A DNA stretch of 64,000 bases from Mycoplana rhizolycopersici (GTDB lineage: Bacteria > Pseudomonadota > Alphaproteobacteria > Rhizobiales > Rhizobiaceae). The DNA is taken from contig NZ_JABXYK010000005.1 of NCBI RefSeq assembly GCF_013378445.1, positions 62,001-126,000 on the forward strand, in the 5' to 3' direction. Positions 51,652 to 62,354 of this stretch are shown here, in pieces (positions within the stretch are counted from its first letter, which is position 1; every line of letters starts with the position of its first letter). The notes below the pieces were generated by a model, which did no database searches, was not told the origin of the DNA, and saw only the letters and a list, made by a program, of their open reading frames with translations. Both the position numbers and the translations under genes were made by a program.

Positions 51652-52026
51652 TCAATAGGCCCGTGGCGGCACGAACAGGCAGATGGTCCGCCCATGCTCT
51701 CCGCCGGCGACCGAACACCAGTGAAATTCGCCGTCCGGAGATGGACGCACGCGCGCGTCCCGGTAAGGCACGACCTCGCCGGTGCCGTTGATGACGAAGC
51801 CTTCCGGGCGCTCGCTTATCGCCTTGGTCGCGACGGGCCGGCAGTCCTGCATCGAGCAGCAGGAATAGGGATAGCTCCAGCCACTCGGCGCATCATGCGC
51901 GCGGGCCGGAATGGCGGTCGCCTGGATCGCGCATGAAACGCTGACAACCAGTAAAAACGGCCGCAGCAATGCGGCAGCAGCAGCAACAGATCGCGGATTT
52001 CCTTCACTTGCAGCTGGATGAGGCAT
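51652..52026 (-). CDS. Small exported hypothetical protein
   Basis: A 124-residue protein with an N-terminal signal peptide (hydrophobic LLRPFLLVVSVSCAIQATA, cleavage expected after ARA near residue 43) and a mature part with four clustered cysteines (CCSMQDC and a later C), which may form disulfides. No domain is recognised; similar small proteins occur in Rhizobiaceae. ATG 52026 is chosen because GGAGA is correctly placed; an ATG 12 bases earlier lies within that ribosome site. It is monocistronic. Confidence 0.7.
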   Translation of the reverse strand: MPHPAASEGNPRSVAAAAALLRPFLLVVSVSCAIQATAIPARAHDAPSGWSYPYSCCSMQDCRPVATKAISERPEGFVINGTGEVVPYRDARVRPSPDGEFHWCSVAGGEHGRTICLFVPPRAY

Positions 52027-52337
52027 AAAAATCTCCATTCGGGATCATGGCCTTCGCCTTTCCCGCCCTGGAGCGCTCTTCCCTATACGGCACGCGATCA
52101 AATGAGCCCCGAACGCGGAGCGGCGCCGGGTAAATACCCGGATCCGGTTCATATCCCGGTGCGTCCTGCCCCTGACCCGCCGACGCGCCAGCCTGCCTTG
52201 AACCCGGATGGTGGCCCGATTCCCGCCGGCGCGCAAGCGATAGCCCTCGCAGCATCCGCGAGGGAAAACGCATATTTTCCGGAACTGCGGCATTTGCGCC
52301 ATGCGCGCCAAAGCCGCAACCGCCGGGGTTCCGTGCG
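52027..52337. other. 311-base intergenic region
   Basis: It lies between the exported-protein gene and the 3' end of the 2-hydroxyacid dehydrogenase gene. Open frames here are compositionally biased and have no recognisable domain. No hairpin with a T-run or operator was identified. It must hold the promoter of the exported-protein gene on the minus strand. Confidence 0.5.
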
Positions 52338-53309
52338 TCAGGCCACCCGGTCCGGCGGTTCCCGCCCGTCGAAGAAGGCGGTCACGTTGTCGACCACCTT
52401 CATGCCCATGGCGATGCGTGTCTCGGCAGTCGCGCTGCCGAGATGCGGCAGCAGCACGACATTGTCCATGCCCCGGAGCGCATCGGGCACATGCGGCTCG
52501 GCCGCATAGACATCCAGGCCCGCACCGGCGATGCGGCGCTCCGAAAGTGCTGCGGCAAGAGCGGCCTCGCCGACCACGTCGCCGCGGGCGGTGTTGATCA
52601 GAAAGGCGGACTGCTTCATGGCTTGCAGCCGCGCGGCATTGATGAGGTTGCTGTTTTCCCCGCCACCGGGGCAGTGCAGCGACACAAAGTCCGCCACCGA
52701 AAGAACCTCCTCGACGCTCTCCATCTGGCGGGCGCCATAGCGCGCCGCCTCGGCAGGATCGACAGGGGAGCGGTTGTAGAACACCACGTCCATGTCGAAC
52801 CCGAAGTGGCAGCGCTTCGCCATCGCCTTGCCGATCCGCCCGAAACCGATGATGCCGAGCGTCTTGCCGGTGACCTTCGTGCCGATCATGTGCGTCGGGC
52901 GCCAGCCGGACCACGCACCTGCCCGCACCTCCCGCTCGCCCTCGCCCGCACGGCGCGCGACCGAGAGAAGCAGCGTCATGGCGATATCCGCGGTGCAATC
53001 GGTCAGCACGCCCGGCGTATTGGTGACGACGATGCCCTTGCCCGCAGCCGCGGCGACATCGATGTGATTGTAGCCCACCCCGTAGTTGCCGATGATTCCT
53101 GCCCGCAACGTGCCCTGATCGAACAACGCCGCCGGCAGCCTGTCCGATACCGTCGGAAGCACGGCGTCGTACGTCGCCAGCGCTGCTGCGAGCGCGACCT
53201 GATCCATCGGCCGGTCATCGGCGTTCAACGTCGTGTCGAACCGCTCCGCAAGGGCCGCTTCCACGGCGGCCGGCCATCTTCTCGTCAGCAAGATACGTGG
53301 TTTGGTCAT
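52338..53309 (-). CDS. D-2-hydroxyacid dehydrogenase (glyoxylate/hydroxypyruvate reductase-like)
   Basis: A 323-residue NAD(P)-dependent enzyme reducing 2-keto acids such as glyoxylate, or the reverse. The nucleotide-binding motif is LGIIGFGRIGKAMAKRC near 150-166. Catalytic residues are visible: Arg in NTARGDVVGE (about 239), Glu in YAAEPHVPDAL (about 268) and His in LLPHLGSATAETR (about 287). The N-terminal catalytic domain has NYGVGYNHIDVAAA near 77-90. GGAGG precedes ATG 53309. A terminator of livJ lies just upstream, so it is an independent gene. Confidence 0.92.
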   Translation of the reverse strand: MTKPRILLTRRWPAAVEAALAERFDTTLNADDRPMDQVALAAALATYDAVLPTVSDRLPAALFDQGTLRAGIIGNYGVGYNHIDVAAAAGKGIVVTNTPGVLTDCTADIAMTLLLSVARRAGEGEREVRAGAWSGWRPTHMIGTKVTGKTLGIIGFGRIGKAMAKRCHFGFDMDVVFYNRSPVDPAEAARYGARQMESVEEVLSVADFVSLHCPGGGENSNLINAARLQAMKQSAFLINTARGDVVGEAALAAALSERRIAGAGLDVYAAEPHVPDALRGMDNVVLLPHLGSATAETRIAMGMKVVDNVTAFFDGREPPDRVA

Positions 53310-53341
53310 CCGTTCCTCCAACTCTGCCCAACACCAGACAC

Positions 53342-53371
53342 GAAAAGAGCCCGGACGCAAGCGCCGGGCTC
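53342..53371 (-). terminator. Intrinsic terminator of livJ
   Basis: On the minus strand GAGCCCGG (53371-53364) pairs with CCGGGCTC (53354-53347) and is followed by TTTTC, 51 bases after the livJ stop. Confidence 0.88.
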
Positions 53372-53422
53372 AATATTGAACCGGTTCGGGCGGCCCGAAG
53401 GCCGCCCTTTCCGCCGGAACGA

Positions 53423-54541
53423 CTACTCGTTCTGGAAGTAGCTGAACTTGCCGTCGTCACCCTTCTTCCAGGTGTACATGACGTAGTCCGGACGGGTGAT
53501 GTCGCCCTTTTCGTCGAAGCCGAGTTCGCCGATGGCGGTCTTGAACGGACCCTTGGCCTTGATGGCTTCGGCGACAGCCTGCGGATCGGTGCCGCCCGCA
53601 GCCTTGGCACCGTCAGCGATGACCTGGACGGCAGCATAGGCATAGAGCGTGTAGGCTTCCGGCTCGAAGCCCGACGCGCGGAACTTCTCGACCAGCTCGA
53701 CTGCGGCCGGGTTTTTGCGCGGGTCCGGAGCGAACGTCATCAGCGTACCGTCGACGGCGTCGCCGGCGATCGAGGCCAGTTCGTTCGAAACGATGCCATC
53801 GCCCGACATCACCGTTGCGTTCAGGCCCTGGTCCTTCATCTGGCGCATGATCAGGCCGGCTTCGGTGTGCAGGCCGCCGTAGTAGACGATTGAGACGCCG
53901 GCTTCCTTCATCTTGGCGATGAGGGCCGAGAAGTCCTTGTCGCCCGCGTTGATGCCTTCATAGATGGCTTCGGTGACGCCGGCTTCGTTCATTCCCTTCT
54001 TGGTTTCGTCGGCAAGGCCCTGGCCATACGGGGTCTTGTCGTGGATGACGGCAACCTTGGCGTCCTTGAAGTTCGCGGCGATGAAGGCGCCGGCCACGGC
54101 ACCCTGCTGGTCGTCACGGCCGCAGGTACGGAAGGTGTTCCACAGACCACGCTCGGTGTAGGTCGGGTTGGTCGAGGCCGGTGAAATCTGCAGGATGCCG
54201 TTTTCGGCATAGATTTCCGAGGTCGGGATCGAAACGCCCGAGTTGAAGTGACCGACGACAAACTTCACCCCGTCAGCGACGAACTTGTTGGCGACCGAAA
54301 CGCCCTGCTTCGGGTCGGAAACGTCGTCGCCGAGCACGATCTTGATCTGCTCGCCATTGACGCCGCCGGCTGCATTGATGTCGGCAGCGGCCTGTTCGGC
54401 ACCCTTCTGCAACTGCGCGCCGAATGCGGCGTTCGGGCCGGTCAGCGGACCGCCGACGCCGATCAGGATGTCGGCCCATGCATTGCCGCTGAACGCGACC
54501 ATTGCAGCCAAAGCAACAGCCGACAAGAGAGACTTCTTCAT
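53423..54541 (-). CDS. livJ: Branched-chain amino acid binding protein (LivJ-like)
   Basis: A 372-residue periplasmic binding protein of the leucine/isoleucine/valine (LIV) type. Signal peptide to about residue 23 (SGNAWA), then [20 protein letters not shown]. Family segments include [24 protein letters not shown] near 90-113 and [15 protein letters not shown] near 220-234. GGGAG precedes ATG 54541. It is the last member of the transporter cluster livHMGF-DUF6867-livJ, and is probably expressed also from its own promoter in the preceding 120 bases. It is terminated by a strong hairpin. Confidence 0.93.
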   Translation of the reverse strand: MKKSLLSAVALAAMVAFSGNAWADILIGVGGPLTGPNAAFGAQLQKGAEQAAADINAAGGVNGEQIKIVLGDDVSDPKQGVSVANKFVADGVKFVVGHFNSGVSIPTSEIYAENGILQISPASTNPTYTERGLWNTFRTCGRDDQQGAVAGAFIAANFKDAKVAVIHDKTPYGQGLADETKKGMNEAGVTEAIYEGINAGDKDFSALIAKMKEAGVSIVYYGGLHTEAGLIMRQMKDQGLNATVMSGDGIVSNELASIAGDAVDGTLMTFAPDPRKNPAAVELVEKFRASGFEPEAYTLYAYAAVQVIADGAKAAGGTDPQAVAEAIKAKGPFKTAIGELGFDEKGDITRPDYVMYTWKKGDDGKFSYFQNE

Positions 54542-54661
54542 TTCGTAACTCCCAAGATTTTAAGGCAGGTAGGCTTTTTTAACCGATCGCAATACCCACC
54601 GTCATTGCGCCGGTGTCTTCTTTCCAGCACGGCGCCAGCACGCCGGGCGTGGGGTTCCCTC

Positions 54662-55006
54662 TTATTTGGCTTTCCAGGAGAAGGGCGAAACCTTCTCGTA
54701 GAGCCAGTAGTAGTTATTGGTCATCTGCCTGGTGCGGTAGAAGCGATAACCGGCCGTAGCAAACAACAAAAGCACCGCGGTGTCCACGAAATAGTACTGC
54801 AAAGTCAGCATGCTACCGTTGAACAGCGCGTGGTGGATGAAGCGGATGGCCGCCCCCAGCAACAACACGTAGAGGACGAGCGTCCTGTAGTTCTGCCAGT
54901 TTTCCGCAACGCTCTTTCCCGTCCGCCAAGCGGTCCATCCGCCCATGATGACGGTGACGAAAAGAAACTGGAGGAAAGACGGCTCCTCGTAGAGAATTCC
55001 CTGCAT
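54662..55006 (-). CDS. DUF6867 family membrane protein of the liv cluster
   Basis: A 114-residue membrane protein with three predicted helices (about 9-24, 39-58 and 71-88), including FVTVIMGGWTAWRTGKSVAENW near 14-35 and a Tyr-rich C-terminus (YYWLYEKVSPFSWKAK). It matches the small DUF6867-type proteins found within rhizobial liv operons; a function has not been established. GAGGAG precedes ATG 55006; a longer frame is open upstream. It lies between livF and livJ on the same strand, 102 bases after the livF stop. Confidence 0.8.
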   Translation of the reverse strand: MQGILYEEPSFLQFLFVTVIMGGWTAWRTGKSVAENWQNYRTLVLYVLLLGAAIRFIHHALFNGSMLTLQYYFVDTAVLLLFATAGYRFYRTRQMTNNYYWLYEKVSPFSWKAK

Positions 55007-55108
55007 CTCACATACTCCTCTACAGCGCCGCGCGTCTTTGGAGACGCGCAAAGGTCGCTGTAACGCATCGGTTCTGCCCATGGTCCCGAGGGACCGTGCG
55101 CCCCGTCC

Positions 55109-55834
55109 TCAATGCCGCCCGCCTTCGAGATAGGCGGCGCGCACTTCCGGATTGGCCAACAGCTCCTTGCCCGAACCGCTCATCGTGACCCGGCCGTTGA
55201 CCATGACGTAGCCGCGGTCCGACAGCTTGAGCGCCGCAAAAGCGTTTTGCTCGACGAGGAATACGGTCAGCCCCTGCTCCTTGTTCAAGACCTTGATGGC
55301 GTCGAAGATCTGCTTGACGATCAGCGGCGCCAGGCCGAGCGAAGGCTCGTCCAGCAGCAGAAGCTTCGGCCGGGCCATCAGCGCGCGGCCGATCGACAGC
55401 ATCTGCTGCTCGCCGCCCGAAAGCGTGCCGCCGCGCTGCGCCTGACGCTCCTTCAAACGCGGGAACAGCGTGAAGATCTTCTCCACGTCCTCGTCGAAGT
55501 ACTTCAGCTTGTCGAGGCTGGCCCCCATCTGGAGGTTTTCATAGACCGTCATGCGTGGGAAGATGCGGCGGCCTTCCGGCGACTGGGCGATACGCAGCCG
55601 GGCGATCTCGTGCGTCGGCAGCCGGGTGATGTCCTGCCCGTCGAAGGTGACAGTACCGGTGCGCGCCTGCGGGCTGCCGCAGATCGTCATCATCAGGGTC
55701 GACTTGCCCGCGCCGTTCGCGCCGATCAGGCTGACAATCTCGCCGCGGTTCACTTCCACGTCGACGCCTGCCAGCGCACGGATGTTGCCGTAGTAGGTCT
55801 CCACGGCATGGACCTTGAGAAGGGTCTCGCTCAT
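55109..55834 (-). CDS. livF: Branched-chain amino acid ABC ATP-binding protein LivF
   Basis: A 241-residue ATPase of the LivF type. Walker A GANGAGKST (about 38-46), signature LSGGEQQMLSIGRALM (about 140-155), Walker B LLLDEPSLGLAP (about 160) and the VEQNAFAAL H-loop-type variation are all typical. Its ATG overlaps the livG stop by one base (TGATG), so it is translationally coupled. It works with LivG on the LivHM channel. Confidence 0.94.
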   Translation of the reverse strand: MSETLLKVHAVETYYGNIRALAGVDVEVNRGEIVSLIGANGAGKSTLMMTICGSPQARTGTVTFDGQDITRLPTHEIARLRIAQSPEGRRIFPRMTVYENLQMGASLDKLKYFDEDVEKIFTLFPRLKERQAQRGGTLSGGEQQMLSIGRALMARPKLLLLDEPSLGLAPLIVKQIFDAIKVLNKEQGLTVFLVEQNAFAALKLSDRGYVMVNGRVTMSGSGKELLANPEVRAAYLEGGRH

Positions 55835-56730
55835 CAGTGCTTACCCCCCTGCCCGCCTTCGGTCTCCTGGATCTCCTCGATCTCTTCGATCACCTCTTCG
55901 ACCTCTTCGTCCTCGACGCCCAGATAGGCCGCGATGACCCTCGGATCGTTCTTCACTTCCTCCGGCGTGCCGTCGGAAATCTTCTGTCCGTATTCCAGAA
56001 CGATGACGTGGTCGGAGATTTCCATGACCACGGACATGTCGTGCTCGATCAGCAGGATCGAAGTGCCGGTGTCCTGGCGGATCGATCGCAGAAGTTCGTT
56101 CAGAGCCAGCGATTCACGCGGGTTCAGACCGGCGGCCGGTTCGTCCAGGCAAAGGAATTCCGGCCCCGTGCACATGGCGCGCGCGATCTCCAGCCGGCGC
56201 TGCGCGCCATAGGGAAGATCGCCGGCGGGATCGTCAGCGCGGCTCAAAAGATCCGCCTTCTCCAGCCAGTACTTTGCGATCTCGATCGACTGCTCCGTGG
56301 CGCGCCGGTAGCCGGCAAAGCCGAGCAGGCCGAGGATGGTGAAGCCGGATGCCCGCATCAGCATGTTGTGCTGTGCGACCAGCAGGTTCTCCAGCACCGT
56401 CAGGCCCGAGAACATGCGGATGTTCTGGAACGTACGCGCGACCTTGGCGTCGCGCGTGATCTCGAAGTCGGGCATGCGTTCGAGCAGGAACTTCTTGCCC
56501 GAGCGCTGCGTCATCGTGACCATGCCCATGGTCGGCTTGTAGAAGCCGGTTACGCAGTTGAAGACGGTTGTCTTGCCTGCGCCGTTCGGGCCGATGAGCG
56601 CGGTGATGTCGCCACGCCGGGCCTCGAAGGACAGGTCGTTGATCGCCATCAGCCCGCCGAAGCGCATCGACAGATGCTCGACTTTCAGGATTGGTTCGTT
56701 GGTCATCGTATTCGTCTCGAGGGCGGACAT
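55834..56730 (-). CDS. livG: Branched-chain amino acid ABC ATP-binding protein LivG
   Basis: A 298-residue ATPase of the LivG type. Walker A GPNGAGKTT (about 43-51) followed by VFNCVTGFYKP, the GAQRRLEIARAM signature region (about 172), Walker B CLDEPAAGLNP (about 193) and IEHDMSVVMEISD (about 223) are visible. The C-terminus carries an unusual acidic run (EDEEVEEVIEEIEEI, about 270-285). Overlaps both livM and livF by one base (TGATG), indicating tight coupling. Confidence 0.94.
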   Translation of the reverse strand: MSALETNTMTNEPILKVEHLSMRFGGLMAINDLSFEARRGDITALIGPNGAGKTTVFNCVTGFYKPTMGMVTMTQRSGKKFLLERMPDFEITRDAKVARTFQNIRMFSGLTVLENLLVAQHNMLMRASGFTILGLLGFAGYRRATEQSIEIAKYWLEKADLLSRADDPAGDLPYGAQRRLEIARAMCTGPEFLCLDEPAAGLNPRESLALNELLRSIRQDTGTSILLIEHDMSVVMEISDHVIVLEYGQKISDGTPEEVKNDPRVIAAYLGVEDEEVEEVIEEIEEIQETEGGQGGKH

Positions 56731-58121
56731 CAGCCGTGGCCCTCCTTGGTGAAGCTACCCGATACGGCCTTGCGCTCATGCAGGAAGGCGGTCGGTTCCC
56801 GGCTGCCGACGAACCCGCGCGGCTTCCAAACCATCACCACGACCATTGCGAGGCCGAAAATCAGCATGCGGTAGAGTTCCGGCGTGAAGTCCGGGCCGAA
56901 GATCGCCTTGAGGAAGGTCATCTCGCGCAGGAGCTCGGTTCCACCGACCATGACCGTTGCGGCCACGGCGATGCCGACGAGCGACCCCATGCCGCCGAGT
57001 ACGACGATCGCCAGGATGATCGCGGACTCCAGGAACACGAAGGATTCCGGCGAGACGAAGCCCTGGCGGACGGCGAAGAACGAGCCGGCGAAGCCGCCGA
57101 ACATCGCCCCCGTCGCAAAGGCCGTGAGCTTGGTCGTGACCGTGTTGATGCCGAGCGAACGGCAGGCGATCTCGTCCTCGCGAAGCGCTTCCCATGCACG
57201 ACCGATCGGCATGCGACGCAGCCGGATGGTGACATAGGCCGTCAGCAGCGCCAGAGCCAGGATCACATAGAACAGGAAGATCTTGTAGTAGGCCGACGAC
57301 ATCGGCAGTTCGAACACCTTGGCAAAGTTGTTCGCCGCACCCACGTCGAACGACCAGATGCCGAAGACGCTGGCCTTGGGAATGCCGGAAATGCCGAACG
57401 TACCCTTTGTGACTTCCGTCCAGTTGATGAGGACGAGGCGGATGATCTCACCGAAGGCGAGCGTCACGATCGCCAGATAGTCCCCCTTCAGCCGAAGCAC
57501 GGGGAAGCCCAGGATCATGCCCCAGAAGGCGGCAAGGATGCCGGCCAGCGGCAGCAGGATCCAGAACGAGAAGCCGAAATGCTGGGAGAGCAGTGCATAG
57601 GAATAGGCGCCGACCGCGTAGAAGGCGACATAGCCAAGATCGAGCAGGCCTGCGAGGCCGACGACGATGTTCAGACCCCAGGCCAGCATCACGTAGATAA
57701 GGATCTGGATACCGAAGTTGTCGACCCATTTCAGCGAGCCCTGGACGCCGAAGAGCGCCACCGCGACCGGCGGCATCAGCACCAGCGCAAGGATTGCAAG
57801 CTTGCTGAAATTGCGTGCAAGGAATGTCTCCGGGACATCCTTGTCCGCGACCGCGGCCTTCGCGGTCTTGCGCGCTGCGAGCCAAGGCTGGACATAGAGC
57901 ACGCCGAGGAACCGGCCGGCGGCGGCGACCGCCACGAAGATGGCGAGAAGACCCCAGCGCTGGTTCAGCACCAGTTCGTTGCGGATGTTCTGCGTCGTCT
58001 CGAGGCCGACGAAGAGGAAGAACAGGCCGAAGGCGACGAGACCGGCAAAAAAGCCCTCGCGCAGAGCCCGCGCCGTCAGGGACCCGCCGGCGCTCTCCTT
58101 GGAGTAGGTTGTCGTTGCCAT
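56730..58121 (-). CDS. livM: Branched-chain amino acid ABC permease LivM
   Basis: A 463-residue permease of the LivM/BPD_transp_2 type, with about ten to eleven helices. An N-terminal extension of about 130 residues with extra helices precedes the conserved core that starts near [20 protein letters not shown] (about 155-175). [18 protein letters not shown]-type and [20 protein letters not shown] (about 312-331) motifs are diagnostic. It starts 4 bases after the livH stop and forms the channel with LivH. Confidence 0.93.
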   Translation of the reverse strand: MATTTYSKESAGGSLTARALREGFFAGLVAFGLFFLFVGLETTQNIRNELVLNQRWGLLAIFVAVAAAGRFLGVLYVQPWLAARKTAKAAVADKDVPETFLARNFSKLAILALVLMPPVAVALFGVQGSLKWVDNFGIQILIYVMLAWGLNIVVGLAGLLDLGYVAFYAVGAYSYALLSQHFGFSFWILLPLAGILAAFWGMILGFPVLRLKGDYLAIVTLAFGEIIRLVLINWTEVTKGTFGISGIPKASVFGIWSFDVGAANNFAKVFELPMSSAYYKIFLFYVILALALLTAYVTIRLRRMPIGRAWEALREDEIACRSLGINTVTTKLTAFATGAMFGGFAGSFFAVRQGFVSPESFVFLESAIILAIVVLGGMGSLVGIAVAATVMVGGTELLREMTFLKAIFGPDFTPELYRMLIFGLAMVVVMVWKPRGFVGSREPTAFLHERKAVSGSFTKEGHG

Positions 58122-58125
58122 TGAA

Positions 58126-59028
58126 TTATACCTTCTCGACTTCCGGTCGTCCGAGGATGCCGGACGGCTTGAAGATCAGGACGATGGCCAGGATCGAGAA
58201 CGTGGCGACGTCCTTGTAGTCGATCGTGAAGTAGGCCGACCACAAGGATTCGATCAGCCCGATCAGAAGCCCGCCGAGAACCGCGCCCGGCAACGATCCG
58301 ATGCCGCCGAGAACCGCAGCCGTAAAGGCCTTGACGCCCGGGACGAAGCCGTCGGTGAACACGATCACGCCATAGTACATCAGATACATGGTACCGGCGA
58401 CGGCCGCGAGTGCCGCGCCCATGATGAAGGTGATGGAGATGGTGCGGTCGACGTCGATACCGAGCAGAGCCGCCATCTTGCGGTCCTGTTCGGTGGCACG
58501 CTGGGCGCGGCCGAGCGAGGTCTTGTTCACGATGTACCAGAATACGGCCAGAAGCGACACGGTCAGGATCATGATCATGATCTGCTTCAGCGAGACCGAG
58601 AGGCCGAAGACTTCGTAGACCGACGACACAAGCGGCGGGATCGGCTTGTTGCGCGGGCCCTGGGTCACCTGAACGAAGTTCGACAGGGTGATCGACATGC
58701 CGATCGCGGTGATCAGCGGCGCCAGGCGGAACGAACCGCGCAAGGGGCGGTAGGCGACCTTTTCGATCGTCCAGTTCCACAACGCCGCCGTCAGCATAGC
58801 GGCGGCCATCATCACCAGCAGCAGGATGACGACCGGGAGCCCGACAAAGACGCTTGTAAGGATCAGAAAGATGATGAGGGCGGCAAAGCCGCCGAGCATG
58901 AAAATATCGCCGTGAGCGAAGTTGATCATGCCGATGATGCCATAAACCATCGTATATCCGATGGCGATCAGCCCATAGATCGAGCCTAGAGTCAGCCCGT
59001 TTATGAGCTGCTGGACAAAGTATTCCAT
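58126..59028 (-). CDS. livH: Branched-chain amino acid ABC permease LivH
   Basis: A 300-residue permease with about eight helices. [20 protein letters not shown] at 5-24 and [15 protein letters not shown] near 33-47 are classic LivH motifs; [20 protein letters not shown] near 239-258 closes the core. AGGGGATAG precedes ATG 59028. It is the first gene of the minus-strand cluster livHMGF-DUF6867-livJ; the promoter should lie in the 444-base gap upstream. Confidence 0.94.
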   Translation of the reverse strand: MEYFVQQLINGLTLGSIYGLIAIGYTMVYGIIGMINFAHGDIFMLGGFAALIIFLILTSVFVGLPVVILLLVMMAAAMLTAALWNWTIEKVAYRPLRGSFRLAPLITAIGMSITLSNFVQVTQGPRNKPIPPLVSSVYEVFGLSVSLKQIMIMILTVSLLAVFWYIVNKTSLGRAQRATEQDRKMAALLGIDVDRTISITFIMGAALAAVAGTMYLMYYGVIVFTDGFVPGVKAFTAAVLGGIGSLPGAVLGGLLIGLIESLWSAYFTIDYKDVATFSILAIVLIFKPSGILGRPEVEKV

Positions 59029-59472
59029 TGTCTATCCCCTGGATGCGATCCATGTGGCCGCATCTCTTGTTATTTGAGCTTTTGGAAGAGCCCTTGAACA
59101 GTGGGATTCCATACTGCTTTCCGGTCAAAAGGGAAGCGCAAAATGCCGAGACCATCAACTTCTTCGGTATTTTGGTGGATTTGACAATTAATTCGGCAGG
59201 AACGACAAAAAAACTGCGCTTTGCTCGCAAATAAGCCTGTCGATACGGTGGAATTCACCGTTTCGCCGTGAGCGGCGCCAGAGCAACAGGGGCAACGGAA
59301 TGCCGTATCCGCACCAACAATCTTGGTGGAGGCCCATTGCAGCCATCGTGCAAACCCGAGTAAACGGAGCGTGAAATAGGAAGAAGCCGATCTGCAGATC
59401 GCCCCATTGCCGAACCCGCGCGCCTTAAGGAAAGACCTGGGAACGCTGCGCGGAAGGAAACGGAACCAGATA
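59029..59472. other. 444-base divergent intergenic region (livH / cysD)
   Basis: It separates the divergent liv and cys operons and should hold both promoters. Short open frames are present on both strands, but none has a recognisable protein signature. A TTGACA at 59179 on the plus strand has no good -10 partner. No strong hairpin or operator palindrome was recognised. Confidence 0.5.
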
Positions 59473-60372
59473 ATGTCGCTTGCACATCTTCAACGTCTCG
59501 AAGCAGAGGCAATCCATATCTTTCGGGAAGTCGCCGCCACCGCCTCGAAGCCCGTTATGCTCTATTCGATCGGCAAGGACTCGTCCGTCCTGCTGCACCT
59601 CGCCCGCAAGGCGTTTTTCCCGGCCAAGCTGCCCTTCCCGCTCCTCCACGTGGACACCACCTGGAAGTTTCGCGAGATGATCGACTTCCGCGACCGGACG
59701 GCGAAAGAGCTGGAGCTGGACCTGATCGTCCATATCAATCCCGACGGCGTGGAGCAGAACATCGGCCCCATCAGCCACGGCTCCAGCTTTCACACCCATA
59801 TGATGAAGACCGTGGCGCTCCGCCAGGCGCTGGACAAGTACGGCTTCGATGCCGCATTCGGAGGCGCCCGCCGCGACGAGGAGAAATCCCGCGCCAAGGA
59901 GCGCATCTTCTCCTTCCGCAATGCCCAGCATTCCTGGGATCCGAAGAACCAGCGCCCAGAGATGTGGAAGACCTACAACACCCGCGTCGCACCGGGCGAA
60001 TCGATGCGCGTCTTTCCGCTGTCCAACTGGACCGAACTGGACATCTGGCAGTACATCCTGAAAGAAGAGATACCGATCGTGCCGCTGTACTTCGCAGCAA
60101 CCCGCCCGGTAATCCAGCGCGACGGGATGCTCATCATGCGCGACGACGAGCGCATGCCGGTCGCAGACGGTGAAGCGGTGGAAGAACGGCTGGTGCGGTT
60201 CCGCACGCTCGGGTGCTATCCTCTGACCGGCGCCATCGAATCGGACGCCGCCACCGTTCCGGACATCGTGCGCGAGATGCTGACTGCGCGCACCTCCGAG
60301 CGCCAGGGCCGGCTGATCGACAAGGACGAGGCCGGGTCGATGGAAAAGAAAAAACGCGAGGGATATTTCTGA
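59473..60372 (+). CDS. cysD: Sulfate adenylyltransferase subunit 2 (CysD)
   Basis: A 299-residue ATP-sulfurylase small subunit that makes APS from sulfate and ATP in the CysDN complex. The PP-loop motif is [19 protein letters not shown] near 33-51; [20 protein letters not shown] near 134-153 and [12 protein letters not shown] near 190-201 are strongly conserved. The start at ATG 59473 gives the usual N-terminus ([16 protein letters not shown]); an upstream TTG would add 22 residues. Its stop overlaps the cysNC ATG by one base (TGATG). Confidence 0.94.
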   Translation: MSLAHLQRLEAEAIHIFREVAATASKPVMLYSIGKDSSVLLHLARKAFFPAKLPFPLLHVDTTWKFREMIDFRDRTAKELELDLIVHINPDGVEQNIGPISHGSSFHTHMMKTVALRQALDKYGFDAAFGGARRDEEKSRAKERIFSFRNAQHSWDPKNQRPEMWKTYNTRVAPGESMRVFPLSNWTELDIWQYILKEEIPIVPLYFAATRPVIQRDGMLIMRDDERMPVADGEAVEERLVRFRTLGCYPLTGAIESDAATVPDIVREMLTARTSERQGRLIDKDEAGSMEKKKREGYF

Positions 60373-62264
60373 TGAACGCGCTTGCATTTGCCGCAACGAG
60401 CGACGCGCTCAAGGAATACCTCGCCGAGCAGGAGCAGAAGCCGCTCCTGCGCTTCATCACCTGCGGCTCGGTGGACGATGGCAAATCGACGCTGATCGGC
60501 CGGTTGCTGTACGATACCAAGCTGATCTTCGACGACCAGCTCGAAGCGCTCGAGCGCGACAGCGTGCGGCACGGAAACGCCGGCGACGCCATCGACTTCT
60601 CGCTCCTGCTCGACGGCCTCGAGGCCGAGCGCGAGCAGGGCATCACCATTGACGTTGCCTATCGCTACTTCGCGACCTCGGAGCGCCGCTTCATCGTCGC
60701 CGACACGCCCGGCCACGAGGAATATACCCGCAACATGGCGACCGGCGCATCGACGGCCGACCTGGCGATCCTGCTCGTCGACAGCCGCCAGGGCATTCTC
60801 CAGCAGACACGCCGCCACGCCTACATCGCTTCGCTCCTCGGCATCCGCCATATCGTGCTGGCCGTGAACAAGATCGATCTCGTCGACTATGACGAGACCG
60901 TCTTCGAAACGATCGCGAACGACTTTCGCTTCTTCACCCTGGACTTCGGCTTCCAGACGATCACGCCGATCCCGATTTCCGCCCGCTACGGCGACAACGT
61001 GACGATCGCCTCGCAGAACATGCCCTGGTATCAGGGACCCAGCCTGCTCGGCCATCTGGAAACCGTTCCGATCGCCGATGCGGACCTGAACCGGCCGTTC
61101 CGCCTTCCCGTTCAGCTCGTCATCCGTCCGCATCTGGATTTCCGCGGCTTTGCCGGCCAGATCGCCGCCGGGCGCGTCTCGGTCGGCGACCGGATCGCGG
61201 TCACCAAGTCCGGCCACACCTCGACGGTGAGAAGCATCGTGACGGCGGACGGCAACCTCAAAAGCGCAGTCCAGGGGCAGGCCGTGACCCTCGTCCTTGA
61301 CGACGAGGTCGACGTTTCGCGGGGCGACCTGCTTGCCGCCGCCGAAGATCGCCCGCAGCTGGCAGACCAGTTCATGGCCCACCTCGTCTGGTTTTCATCC
61401 GAGCCGATGATGCCCGGCCGCAGCTACGTTCTGCGCACGGAAGTCGACAGCGTCCCAGCGACGATCACGGCACTGAAATACCAGGTCGACATCAACAACT
61501 TCTCGCACGAGGCCAGCAAGTCTCTGCATATGAACGAGATCGGCGTCTGCAATATTTCAACGCAATCGCCGATCGCCTTCGACAGCTACAAGGACAACCG
61601 GACCACCGGAAACTTCGTGCTGATCGACCGCTTCACCAATGCCACCGTCGGCGCAGGCATGATCGACCACCCGCTCCGTCGCGCGACGAACATCCAGTGG
61701 CAGGCCCTCGACATCAACAAGGAAGCGCGCGCGGCGCTGAAGCACCAGAGGCCGGCCGTCCTGTGGCTGACCGGCTATTCCGGTGCCGGCAAATCCACCA
61801 TCGCCAACACGCTGGAAAAGCTGCTGCACGCCCAGGGCAAGCACACCTATGTGCTGGATGGCGACAACGTCCGTCACGGCCTGAACCGCGACCTCGGCTT
61901 CACGGCCGAAGACCGCGTCGAAAACATCCGCCGCATGGCGGAAGTGGCCAAGCTCATGACCCAGGCAGGCCTGATCGTGATCGTCTCCGCCATCTCGCCG
62001 TTCCGCTCCGAGCGGCTGATGGCGCGCGACCTTTTCGAGGAGGGCGATTTCATCGAGATCTTCGTCGACACGCCCTTGTCGGAATGCACCAAGCGCGATC
62101 CGAAGGGCCTCTACAAGAAGGCGATGGCAGGCGAACTGCAGAACTTCACCGGCATCAGTTCGCCGTATGAGGAGCCTGAAAACGCAGAAATCCACCTGCG
62201 GACCGTCGACCACAGCCCCGATGAACTGGCGCTCCGAATCGCCCAGTACCTTGCCGAAAGATAA
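60372..62264 (+). CDS. cysNC: Bifunctional sulfate adenylyltransferase subunit 1 / APS kinase (CysN-CysC fusion)
   Basis: A 630-residue fusion. Residues about 20-440 are the CysN GTPase (G1 GSVDDGKST near 32-40, G3 [17 protein letters not shown] near 110, G4 NKIDL near 165), which drives APS synthesis. Residues about 455-630 are APS kinase (Walker [10 protein letters not shown] near 467-475, [15 protein letters not shown] near 496-510), which makes PAPS. This NodQ-like architecture is typical of rhizobia. It is translationally coupled to cysD. The products feed sulfur assimilation and sulfated polysaccharides. Confidence 0.95.
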   Translation: MNALAFAATSDALKEYLAEQEQKPLLRFITCGSVDDGKSTLIGRLLYDTKLIFDDQLEALERDSVRHGNAGDAIDFSLLLDGLEAEREQGITIDVAYRYFATSERRFIVADTPGHEEYTRNMATGASTADLAILLVDSRQGILQQTRRHAYIASLLGIRHIVLAVNKIDLVDYDETVFETIANDFRFFTLDFGFQTITPIPISARYGDNVTIASQNMPWYQGPSLLGHLETVPIADADLNRPFRLPVQLVIRPHLDFRGFAGQIAAGRVSVGDRIAVTKSGHTSTVRSIVTADGNLKSAVQGQAVTLVLDDEVDVSRGDLLAAAEDRPQLADQFMAHLVWFSSEPMMPGRSYVLRTEVDSVPATITALKYQVDINNFSHEASKSLHMNEIGVCNISTQSPIAFDSYKDNRTTGNFVLIDRFTNATVGAGMIDHPLRRATNIQWQALDINKEARAALKHQRPAVLWLTGYSGAGKSTIANTLEKLLHAQGKHTYVLDGDNVRHGLNRDLGFTAEDRVENIRRMAEVAKLMTQAGLIVIVSAISPFRSERLMARDLFEEGDFIEIFVDTPLSECTKRDPKGLYKKAMAGELQNFTGISSPYEEPENAEIHLRTVDHSPDELALRIAQYLAER

Positions 62265-62354
62265 CGACCGGCAAGCCGCCGCCCCATGCCGCGCCGGCAA
62301 ATCCCGGCCGGCATGGCAGGCCGCATTCGCATGACGCATGATCAGGAAACATCG

